64,000 nt of DNA from Pseudo-nitzschia pungens (taxonomy: Eukaryota; Bacillariophyta; Bacillariophyceae; Bacillariales; Bacillariaceae), in contig CM074767.1 in NCBI GenBank assembly GCA_037355855.1, positions 2,170,001 through 2,234,000 of the forward strand, written 5' to 3'. This document shows positions 20,404 through 30,246 of the stretch, one piece after another; position 1 is the stretch's first letter, and each line of letters begins with the position of its first letter. Made by a program: the position numbers and the translations under genes. Below the pieces are notes generated by a model, which was given only the letters and a program-made list of their open reading frames with translations, did no database searches and had not been told where the DNA came from.

Positions 20404-23400
20404 CTATTTCAGTTCGTATGCCTTCAGCTTGTCTATCAGATTCATAACACTTTTGTCTTCAAAGCCTTCATTTTCGTCTAAGTTGTTTGCAGTACCGCTA
20501 GATTTTTTGGCAAGTTTCAGGTTTTGTCTCATTGAATTTTTCGAGCCTGCTCCAGTCTCTTTCTTTGGTTTTCCAGATTGCGCAACTTTTAGTTTAGAGC
20601 CTTTCATTGTTTTGTTTTGACGCCCTTTCAGCTTGCGGGAGGTCGAAGAAACAGATTCATCTGTGTTCTTGTTTATCTTATCTGTTAACAATTCCTGATT
20701 CGTTTCATCTTTCGCGACAATTTTCTTCTTCGATGATTTTGATTTTGTTGACCCGTGGTCAGTATCAGATTTTGTCGTCATTGATATCTTATTCTTCGAT
20801 TTCCGACCCTTCTGTTTCCACTGGAGGTCAATACCATGCTCATTCACTTCATTCAAGGAATCTCCGATTGCCGTTTTATTTTTGTTGGATTCATCACCGC
20901 CTTTCTTCTTTTTCTTCTTTGATGTTTTTTCCTTTGAGGTCTTTTTTGTGCTGACCGATGATCTCGTCTGATCTTTCTTCTTTTTCTTCTTCTTCTTCTT
21001 CGATGAACTTGACGTCGTCTTCTCCGTCTTTCTCTCTTTGAGCACATCGTTTTTCCCCGTCTCATATTCGTTTTCAAACTTCGTGGTTGGTCTTTCCCCT
21101 TTTGTCTCGATTGTTGGGAATGAAAGCAAGGAGTCCGTGTCTCTATATCCACCATCAGCATCCGATTTTTTGCTGATTATCACAGAAGGAATCTCTTGGG
21201 ACATAGTATCGGTCGTACTCGTAGGGTCATCTAAGCCTACATCAACCTTCGCCAAAGAAGGCACTCCTTCGTCGCTATTTCCGTACTTGAGAACATAGCC
21301 GATTTCTGATTGAGGATTGGCACTTTCATCAAACGAAATACTTTCAACCGTTTCTCCTTTCGATTTCCTGCGACTTTCTGCCACACGGTGGGCATTTTGT
21401 TTACTGCTTTTTGAATTCGAAGAAGGATCTTCGCGGTGACCATTGGAGTAAGGATCACTCGAAGCAGGATCATTGAGGCCTGTGATAATCATACCTTTTG
21501 GTTCTATAGAGCGGGTACTGGAATTCTTCTCCATTAGCTTTCGATTCGAAATTTGCCGTGCTAGCCAGCTAACAGGTTCTGGTTCTGACGGTGCAACGAG
21601 ATCTTCATTTTCCCTAGTCTTTATGCTGTTGTTTGTGCTTTTGTCATCACTTGGACTCTCGGAACGGTTGGGAGAAGGGAAATCTCGTGTTGCATTTAGA
21701 TCTTGCTCATATTCAACTGTAGAGTGCGAACATGAATCGCTATTCATCAGTTTTCGATTGGAAATTTGCCTTGAGAACCAGCTGTCACGATCTGGCTCTG
21801 ATTTTGAAGTTTTTTGATGATTCTCGTAGTTATCCGTATCAGTTCCGCCAGACTTTCCTGCCCTGTCGGAATTGTTGAAAGAAACGCTTCTCCGTGTAGC
21901 ATTCATGTCCTGGTCGTATTCAAATGATGAGTGCGGACTACATTTCCTATCAACCAGTTTTCTGTTGGAAATCTGTCGATTGAACCAGCTAGTAGTCTCA
22001 TGATCTGACGTGATTATAATGTCGTCACTATCCGAGTCCCTTGAACTTTCGGAAGAGTCGGAGGAATATATTCTTCGTGGAGGTTGTATCTGTTGGTCGT
22101 ATTCAAACGAAATATCAGAAGAAAATCTTAACGGTGGCCTTACAGCATTTGCTACCTTCATCTGGCTACTGTCAGAACTACTAGAATCGTCCGAACTATC
22201 TGAACTCACAGAGCTTTCAGAGAGTGGTACGCGTGGTTGACGGTAGTACGATCCATTTCTTGACGTGCTGGAGGTACGTGAAGGACGTACTCTGTAATAA
22301 ATTTTGTCGTCTTCATCGGAACTGCCAGTCGCACTTGATTCAACATCGCTGATTGAAACGTCTTGATCAGTGTAGGATCCAAAGGATTCTTCACTTTCTT
22401 CCTCTGGTTCTGATTCATCCCTAGTGCCATTGCTATAGCTTTGATCCTCTTCGAACATATCTGGAGGGTCGTTATGACTCGCAAAGCTTTCTTGATCATC
22501 CCCGAATGTCTCGTATGAAGAATTGTCCAACAAAACCTGTTTTCTACGTTTTTTGAGATGATTGATATCCACTCCTGGGGGATCACCGTAGCTCCCAATA
22601 GACGATACATCTCCGTTTCGATTGCGAGAAGAAATTTGATCTGCGAGGCTTTCTGTGTGGTTCTTTCGTCGCGGTATAACCGAAGTATCACCGGACATGC
22701 CTGACAGTACTGATACGCAATCTCCAACAACCGATCGAGGATAAGTTCTGCTCTTCACCGATCGAGTATTTTCTATTCCACTCTGCGACTGCTTGGGTCC
22801 AGTTATCATCGTATTAGAATCATAATGAGTTGAAGGATGAAGCAATCTATTGTTGCTAGCAGTACTCCTTTGGGATACTGCTCTCGTAAGAACTGGCCGC
22901 TGAGAAGGCATCGTATTATAACCACCTAGTAAATTGCTGGTGTCTGGACTTCTCTGAGAAGCAACTCCAATTAACCCTGATCGAATTGAACGAACAGAGT
23001 TGTTGGGCATGCCCATTTTCGGTACTTCATTCGTCCATCTAGATGCCTGTTGTTGAATCGCATCTTTAACTAATGCTTCGTTATTCCCAACACTCCTTTG
23101 GGACGCAGTCCTTATTAACTCTGATCGTAGCGAATTCGTCGCATTACGGAGCAATGCATGATTGTTACCAAGGCTCCTTTGAGAAGACTCCATCATCATC
23201 TGAGGTTTGGGTTGATTGTTCATGTACGTCATAACATCTCGACTTGAACGATTGAATTGTTCTCGAGCATTGCGCGATTGTGACGACATCGATCTTCCCA
23301 AGTTACCAGGTCCTATTGGTAGCTGCGGATTCGTATTTCCGAGGAGATTGCTTCCAGAGGAAATCCTTCTGAGTCCGACGCCGGGCACCATGTTACCCGT

Positions 23401-24270
23401 GCCTTGATTTAAGGTGCGGGTGTCTGTCATTGCCCCCGGCACCTGACATTGGTTGCTTGGAAAGTAATTCTGTCTCATGCCTGTCATACTTCGAAGGGAA
23501 GAAGATCTCAATAAACGAGGGTCGTTTCCGTTCGACGCCGCCAATGGCTTTTGTTCAACATTTTTCATGGAGGCATTAAAAGAAGAAGGATTCTGCCCCG
23601 TCGACGAAGCCAAACGCGCTCGCGAGCCAACCGATCGTCGGTCGGACTGCACTAAATTTGGATCTGATCCCGATCTTTGTAAGGTTCGGTCAGGCTTTCG
23701 AAATTGATAGGATGACTGGGAATCACTCCGGGAATCACCGTTTGAACTATACAAATGCCGAGAATCTCTTCTCCTTCGTTCGCTTCTCGAGGAGAATTTG
23801 CAACGATAATCCGAGTCGCTGTCACTGGCACTTTCTGAGTCAGAGAATGTACGACTTCCTTTCCCTCTCCTAACTCTGCCTCGTTGACTTCGATTGCCGA
23901 GGTTCCTAGCCGACTCATGAAATATATACACGTCGGAATCATCGCTTTCCGAAGGACTATCCGAATCTAAAGTCAAGCGAGATTTTGACCCAGATCGGTG
24001 CCGATAGGAGTCCTTGTGCGTCCGCCGTTTGGATTTAGCATAGGAATCATCGCTATCGGTGACTGATAACAAATCGTCGATGTCAAAGCGATCCCTGCTG
24101 TTCTTTCTTTGGTTGTAAGGCAGCCGGCTGCCACGGTTACCGTCTGTGCTGTCCTCGAGAGAAAAGTAGCTGCTTTCGTCGCTTTCGTCGTAACGATTGC
24201 TATTTCGCGTACTTCTTCTCTTGTTTCCTTCATAGTAGCGATCGTTGAATTTGGAACGCGATCGGCTCAT
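20404..24270 (-). CDS. Large Ser/Asp/Lys-rich disordered protein with internal repeats
   Basis: A single frame of about 1288 residues from the ATG at 24270; no domain is recognised. The N-terminal half is Arg/Ser/Asp-rich (RS- and SD-rich tracts), suggesting heavy phosphorylation. A middle-N region repeats an SQRS..NN..L motif at least four times. Near residues 760-910 a ~70-residue unit (210-nt spacing, DNA near 21959, 21749 and 21539) repeats three times, each with SW(F/L)xRQISNRKL followed by an EY(D/E)QD(M/L)NATR-type block. The C-terminal ~250 residues are Lys/Ser-rich with long KKKK tracts, probably basic nucleic-acid-binding or nuclear-localising sequence, and end in a short helix (NLIDKLKAYEL). 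The repeated RQISNRKL core could be a binding or phosphorylation motif; the function is unknown. Confidence 0.8.
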   Translation of the reverse strand: MSRSRSKFNDRYYEGNKRRSTRNSNRYDESDESSYFSLEDSTDGNRGSRLPYNQRKNSRDRFDIDDLLSVTDSDDSYAKSKRRTHKDSYRHRSGSKSRLTLDSDSPSESDDSDVYIFHESARNLGNRSQRGRVRRGKGSRTFSDSESASDSDSDYRCKFSSRSERRRRDSRHLYSSNGDSRSDSQSSYQFRKPDRTLQRSGSDPNLVQSDRRSVGSRARLASSTGQNPSSFNASMKNVEQKPLAASNGNDPRLLRSSSLRSMTGMRQNYFPSNQCQVPGAMTDTRTLNQGTGNMVPGVGLRRISSGSNLLGNTNPQLPIGPGNLGRSMSSQSRNAREQFNRSSRDVMTYMNNQPKPQMMMESSQRSLGNNHALLRNATNSLRSELIRTASQRSVGNNEALVKDAIQQQASRWTNEVPKMGMPNNSVRSIRSGLIGVASQRSPDTSNLLGGYNTMPSQRPVLTRAVSQRSTASNNRLLHPSTHYDSNTMITGPKQSQSGIENTRSVKSRTYPRSVVGDCVSVLSGMSGDTSVIPRRKNHTESLADQISSRNRNGDVSSIGSYGDPPGVDINHLKKRRKQVLLDNSSYETFGDDQESFASHNDPPDMFEEDQSYSNGTRDESEPEEESEESFGSYTDQDVSISDVESSATGSSDEDDKIYYRVRPSRTSSTSRNGSYYRQPRVPLSESSVSSDSSDDSSSSDSSQMKVANAVRPPLRFSSDISFEYDQQIQPPRRIYSSDSSESSRDSDSDDIIITSDHETTSWFNRQISNRKLVDRKCSPHSSFEYDQDMNATRRSVSFNNSDRAGKSGGTDTDNYENHQKTSKSEPDRDSWFSRQISNRKLMNSDSCSHSTVEYEQDLNATRDFPSPNRSESPSDDKSTNNSIKTRENEDLVAPSEPEPVSWLARQISNRKLMEKNSSTRSIEPKGMIITGLNDPASSDPYSNGHREDPSSNSKSSKQNAHRVAESRRKSKGETVESISFDESANPQSEIGYVLKYGNSDEGVPSLAKVDVGLDDPTSTTDTMSQEIPSVIISKKSDADGGYRDTDSLLSFPTIETKGERPTTKFENEYETGKNDVLKERKTEKTTSSSSKKKKKKKKKDQTRSSVSTKKTSKEKTSKKKKKKGGDESNKNKTAIGDSLNEVNEHGIDLQWKQKGRKSKNKISMTTKSDTDHGSTKSKSSKKKIVAKDETNQELLTDKINKNTDESVSSTSRKLKGRQNKTMKGSKLKVAQSGKPKKETGAGSKNSMRQNLKLAKKSSGTANNLDENEGFEDKSVMNLIDKLKAYELK

Positions 24271-25555
24271 GTCGACCACACCAATTGCTTCTTTTCAGTT
24301 GTGCGGACTAATTTGGATGGGTCGTGGTTCGATGAAAGTAGACACACCAGACTGGGATCTTTCTCAGCAACAAATGCACTCCTCTCTCACCTTCTCCATT
24401 AGACCCAATTCTTTGGCAATGTGATGAGTTTACGGATAAAGTTCTTGCGGGGCAGGTTGAAGGTGCGGTCTGATTGGAAGAAACCAGTACCGGTAGCGTA
24501 AAGCTTGGAAGGAACAACATCTTTCGTCGTTCCTGTATGCAAACAATATTTGATGATTGAAGCTTGAGACCCACATTAAAAATAAATCACATCCTTCGTC
24601 AATCAAAAAATTGATGTAACGTTAAGTATTCCTAATGCTATTGAAAGTAAGACACGTAATCGTGACCCAATGTCAAATGTGATGGAAAAAGGATGGTAGA
24701 AAATACTACTACGTACCGTACGAAGTAATTCTTATCAGCTGTCTCCTCCACGACTTTAATGTCCTTTACTCTCGAGTTTAGGGCATTTTGACCTTACTAA
24801 GATTTACTACTACTACTACTACTACTAGTACAATAAGCCTTTGTCCATACTTTTGAATAGAATCACAAAAATGGTGCTTTCCACCCTTTCTAATACCATA
24901 TTGATTCCTAGGCCCTGTTGACCTGGAAGTAAGGCTTAGTTTGTTTTATTGAGATTGTTGTTGACAAAGTGGAGAAGAAGAAAATCATGCTGATTCACCC
25001 CGCTAAGTGACCCCTGACCCGTGACTCGTGACCGGTGCTGGGCCATGAGGGCACGAGCGGGTCCTAATACTACGAAGGTACATACGTACATACATACGGA
25101 CACTCATCGCAAAGTTATGGATCGCGTGACTTGTGATGCAGATCACGCACCAACCACTGCGACGTATTTTCATGCGCGCGCCTGCAATCCATTGGTTTTT
25201 AACGGCTCTTGGAATCTTGTGGGGAAAGTCCTTTGGTGAATCAAAAAGAATGCTTCGCAATTTTTTTGGATGATCCATGCGGTTACAACAATTATTGCTC
25301 GTAAAGCTACTCTCATCAAGACTTGCTTGTGATCTTACTCGGAATTGATTGAGGAAAATCGTTTGTGAGCATTGTAACCACAGTGGTGTTGAACTACTTC
25401 GTACTAGTTACTCTACTGTACGACAACCTCAGACCGCCTTCTCGATAAATCTACGTACTCATTGAAGTCGATCGACTTCTGATCCAACATTGCGTTGTGG
25501 TGGTCGAAGAGAGAGCATCTCTTATCGCCGAAACAATCGTCACAATCGACAAACG
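24271..25555. other. 1.3-kb region between divergent genes
   Basis: Upstream of the minus-strand Ser-rich gene and the plus-strand UVR gene, so it should contain both promoters. It includes a TACTAC/TAGTA microsatellite at about 24806-24832, a TTCTTATCAGCTGTC copy of the palindromic-element arm at about 24729, and CGTACATACGTACATAC at about 25078. No gene recognised. Confidence 0.5.
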
Positions 25556-26926
25556 ATGTTTGGTGGTTTGGAACTCAAGGGCGCGCCGCCCAATGAGACC
25601 GACGATGCTGCGGACAACGCCACTGCTCCAGCGCCGGCACCGGCTCTGAGTTCCTTTGGATTCATGAACGTGGATGTTCCCGCTCCCGATCCCGTACCGG
25701 CTCAGGCACCGGCCGTGGGGTTGTCGTCCTTTTCCTTTCTGAACTCGCCTCCCGCGGAACCACAACCATCGGCATCTGCATTGGCAGCCGATGTGGTTAC
25801 GCCCGTCGAGGAACCTCCCCCCGTTCCCGCCGTGAGTGGCTTCTCGTTCATGATGCAGGAACCGACACCAAACACAACAACAGCAGCAATAGCAACCACT
25901 ACCACTACCACCACCGAACCCTCCTTCGAAGTCACTCCCCCGGATGCTCTGGATTCGACCCCAGCCGTTGTGGCTTCGTCCGGTTTTGATTTCATGAATG
26001 CCATGACGACAACTCCCGCGCCTGCAGTGGAAACGCCGGCTCCCCCTGCAATTGTCGAAGAAGAAGGAATCATTCCAACGATTGCCGAGGGAGCTCCCGC
26101 AGCTCCGCCCGCTATCAGTGGATTTTCCTTCCTAGCCGATAACACTGCCGCCGTGCCCTCATCGGACGAGCAACAGGAACTGCCAGCGACGATCCACACC
26201 CGTACCAATAGCCACGGTTCTATCTCGTCGGCCCTCAGTACTCCTTCTTTGCCATCCGCTCCGATGCAAACGCCGGCTGTACCAGCAATGACCACCGGTG
26301 GCGGAATTGTCGGAGCCGGTGTCACGTTTGGAACCAGCAGCGCCAAACCCCGAATCAAAAAGAAGAAAATCCGTTCCTCGAAAATCGGAGTCGGCGCGAG
26401 TCACGCCGACGCAACAACTCCTGTCACTGCTGCTGCTGCCGCTCCTGTTCCTGTTCCTGCTCCAGCTCCGGCGGTTTCGGCACCGGCTCCCGCGCCGGTC
26501 GACAACGAAGCCAAGTCGGCCAGGGATGCCGCTCTGGAAGCTACCAAAAAGGCCGAAGCTTTCATGCAATCGAAGGCAATGAACGAGGCAAGAGCAACCG
26601 AAACGACAACAAAATCGGCTCCCGAACGGGCTGATGACCTGGAATTGAAACCCACGGCAAGCACGGACGAAGTTTTGGCGGCGGCAAAGAAGGCAGCCCA
26701 AAAGGCAAAAATCATGCAGCACCAACACAAAGGAAAAACCAGCGGCGGGTTCATGGGAACCTTTTTCAAGGGATTTCGGCCGAGCCCCGTTCCCGCTTCG
26801 AGTGATGCGACCGCAAACGGTAGCAAGCATTCCGTCGGTTCCAACTCGAGTGCGAGTGCGAGTGGAATGGATCGCTTGGCAAAGGAGCAAAAGGTCATGA
26901 AACAAGCCATTGCGGAACGAGAGTTA

Positions 26927-26958
<32 letters not shown>

Positions 26959-29734
26959 GCAGCAGCAACCCAAACAACCGCAAGTGGTCTCGAAAGACAG
27001 CGATAACAATGACGATGATGACGAGGTAGTAGTGTTCACAAACGCTGACGGATACAAACCGGCGGAAACGACTCCACCTCCACCACCACCACCACAACCA
27101 TCAGTGGAAGCCGTCAAATTTACCCCTGCCGCTCCCCCAGCTGTTTCGCAAAGCTCCTCCTTTGTCCCGGCAAAGATTCCGTCGTCCTCACAACCGAAGG
27201 CAACGCCAAGCTTCCAACCAGTGGTAGTGCCAACGTATGGGGTCGCGAAGAAAAGTCCTCCGGCACCGGTTCCGGTTCCAGAAGCAAAGAAGAACACACC
27301 CGAGGACATCTTCGAAGGGTACCAGGAACAATTCTCACAGTCAGTCGATTCGGCAATGAGAAAAGTCGAAGACGCTCGAAACCTCAAAAAAGGCTTGCTC
27401 GAAGAACGATTTGTTGCCATGGCCAAGAATCGATTCGCAACCCGAGAAATAGAGCAAATCGAAGAGCTGCTGCAAACTGCAATCGACGAAGAAGACTACG
27501 AGCAAGCCGATGAACTCGGACAAAGGTTGGATGCACACCAAAGAGAGAAGAACGAGGTTGTTATGATGTTGCAAAACAACGAAAACGCCTTGGAGAGGCT
27601 CGAATCCGAAAAGATATCACTTGGTGAAATGATTGCGTCCTGTTTCGAGCACCTGGCTGCAAAACTCGATGAATTGAAGACGAAGGAAATCGCTAGCGAG
27701 AAAAAGGACGACAATGAAATTCTGACGCAGTACGCAACGATATCGAAACAATTATCCGATGAACACGAACGCTTGCAACAAGACTTGAAACACTTGGAAC
27801 GAGACGAACAGCTGGTGGCAGAGGAACGGCAAGAATTGGAAGACTCGATCAACGAACAAACCGGGGAGATCGAAACGAAAAAAGAAAACGCCTGTGCTAA
27901 GCTGAAAGAGGTCGAACAAGAAATCGAGGATCTCAGAAAAGCTCTGGAAAAGAAGCAAAAAGAAGCAGCGTCCATGAGGACGAAAATGTTTGGCTTTGAA
28001 GATTCCATTTCCAAGGTCAGGGTGAAATTCTCACGACAACTGAACCGCGTCAACAACAAGGAGATGACGGTGAAACAAAATCGGCGTGAATGGGAAATCG
28101 AAAACTTGCAATACACAAAGCAAAAGGAAGCACACGACCTCCAGGTCGAAAGTCACTCAAATGCTCTCCTTGCTCACGAAGAACTGATGGAAACGCTGGA
28201 ATCCGAGTTGAAATTGTCACGCGAATTCAGCGAAATCATACCGACACAAATTGGATTTATGGTAGAGAGCGAGGCCGAAGAAAACGGCAACGACGACGAG
28301 GGATCGCTTGCTCAGCTCAAAGCCAACGTTGTCAAATGCGAGGGTGCGGTGGATGCTGCCAAGAAGGAACTCAAGATGGCCACCATGGCAATCCAAAACC
28401 TAGAGACCGAACGGGACGTGCTCATGGCCAAGATTCCAGTCCTCGAGAAGCAGAAAAAAGCAGCCGCGGCGGGAAGAGATTTCAAGTCAGCGGGCAAATA
28501 CTCCAAAGAAATCAAGGATGCTGCTTCCCGCATCAAGGAGTGCGAAGATGAATTGAATGACGATGCCAAGGCGAAAAAGGCCTCAGCGGAAGCACAGCTC
28601 CGCAAATTGGATTTCGATCTGTTGGAGGCCAACAAGATTGCTGATGCAAAAGAAAAGGTATCGGGAGAAAAGCGAATGGTGACGCTGGCGAAGAAGATTA
28701 GAGAACTCGAGAAAGAAAAGAAGGAGCGATGTGGAGAAGACTCTTCCGAAGGCAACAATGTGAAGAGCGTCGCTGCCAGGGTAATCGAGAGCCAGGTTGC
28801 GATGCTCAGAGCAGAAGGAAGCGAATTGGGAAGCAAATATGGCGGATGGGATAATTTGATGAACGAATCTGATCCGGAGCAGGGTGAAGGGCCATCCAGC
28901 GCTATCGAAAATTCCGCATCCCGTGACAAAATCGACTCTGGACTGTCAGCGGAAGAAATGCGAGAACGACTGGCAAAAGCGAAAGCCTTGATTGCTAAGT
29001 GCGCCGATCTCGAAGAAAAGGTTCAAGAGGCCGCTGACAAAGAGGATTTTGAAGCGGCTGGGGAATTTCAAGAGGAGCTGGATCAAGTGAACAACGAAAT
29101 CGAGGAAATGAACATCACGGACGAAGAGTGCGAACTCCTGGCCCAGGAAGAGGATACACTCGACGCCGTTCCACCCGCCGAAGAGGAAGAATCCGGCGTC
29201 GTAACCGAGGAGCAAACGGCAAAGGCAAAACAGTTGATCACCAAGCAGTCTGAGTTGGAAGAAAAAGTCCAGGATGCCGCCGAAGAGGAAGATTTTGAGG
29301 CGGCCGAAGAATTCCAAACTGAATTGGACCGGGTTATTTCTGAGCTGGAAGAATTGAATATTCCGGACGATTTGAAAGCATTGTTGACAAAGGACGAAGA
29401 TGATGCTCCTCTCGCGTCGGAAGACGAACACGTAAAAGAAACGATATCGGACGCCGACGGAGAAGAGAAGAAAGAAAATCCGGATGAGGAACAGGATCAA
29501 GACACAGTAGTAGATGCCCCGGTTGTAGCAGAGAACGTTGAAAGCACAGAACCCGAGGGTTCCGAAGAAGCTGAGGAACAAGATCAAGACACAGTAGTAG
29601 ATGCCCCGGTTGTAGCAGAGAAAGATGAAAGCACAGAACCCGAGGGTTCCGAAGAAGCTACAGATGCGACCCCACCTGAATCATCGGAGGAAGTGGAAGA
29701 GGAAGTGGAATCCCAAGAAGTTGTGGAAGAATAG
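25556..29734 (+). CDS. UVR-motif coiled-coil protein with repeated GFSFM/L motifs
   Basis: A single frame of about 1392 residues; I chose the ATG at 25556 because nothing upstream in frame starts with ATG. Residues 1-200 hold five spaced short motifs in a Pro/Ala-rich background: SSFGFMN, SSFSFLN, SGFSFMM, SGFDFMN and SGFSFLA. A poly-Gln run is encoded at about 26926-26967. From about residue 605 to 1070 the protein is a long Glu/Lys-rich coiled coil that begins with a UVR-like helix pair (IEELLQTAIDEEDYEQADEL). Two further UVR-like hairpins lie about 1133-1200 and 1217-1278, each with E.KVQ.AA..EDFEAA.EFQ.ELD. The acidic tail carries a near-identical ~29-residue duplication (DQDTVVDAPVVAE). 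UVR motifs mediate protein-protein contact in UvrB/UvrC and plastid Clp-related proteins; here they suggest a scaffold. The molecular role is unknown. Confidence 0.82.
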
Positions 29735-30246
29735 TAAGAACCAGGTGATATGGTCGAACCTTCAGAGATGGAAGATGTAGGATGTTTCCCCTGTGGATGA
29801 CGAAGCATAAACTGCCATACGCGCTGTTCAATGAAAACAACGAATAATTCTAAGGTTGTCTCTTTCTCATGCGTCATTTCATTGTATTGTATTGCATCGC
29901 TATTAATATTAATATCAATATCAATATTGCACTAGTTGCAGATATTCAATCAAAACAACGAATAATTCTAAGGTTATCTCTTTCTCATGCGTCATTTCAT
30001 TGTATTGTATTGCATCGCTATTACATATCAATATTAATATTGCACTATTTGTGGATCGTCGGTCGCTCGGGTGGATAAAAGAAGGACGATTCCTGCCGAA
30101 ACGTTATTCTTTCGCGCAATAGCAGGACTCATCTCAATCGATCGATGAATGAGTCGCGTTTGGGAAACAAATAATACTACAAATAGTACCTGTAGTATTC
30201 ATACAACTGTTGATCCATGTTTGAAATGCTTGGTCGATAGCGTTTG
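29735..30246. other. Convergent intergenic region with a 118-bp duplication
   Basis: Lies between the stop codons of two convergent genes and so is mostly 3' UTR. The block from about 29838 (AACGAATAATTCTAAGGTT) to about 29936 is repeated from about 29955 to 30050 with a 118-bp offset and few changes, including the run TTCATTGTATTGTATTGCAT and AATATCAATATT repeats. Confidence 0.75.
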
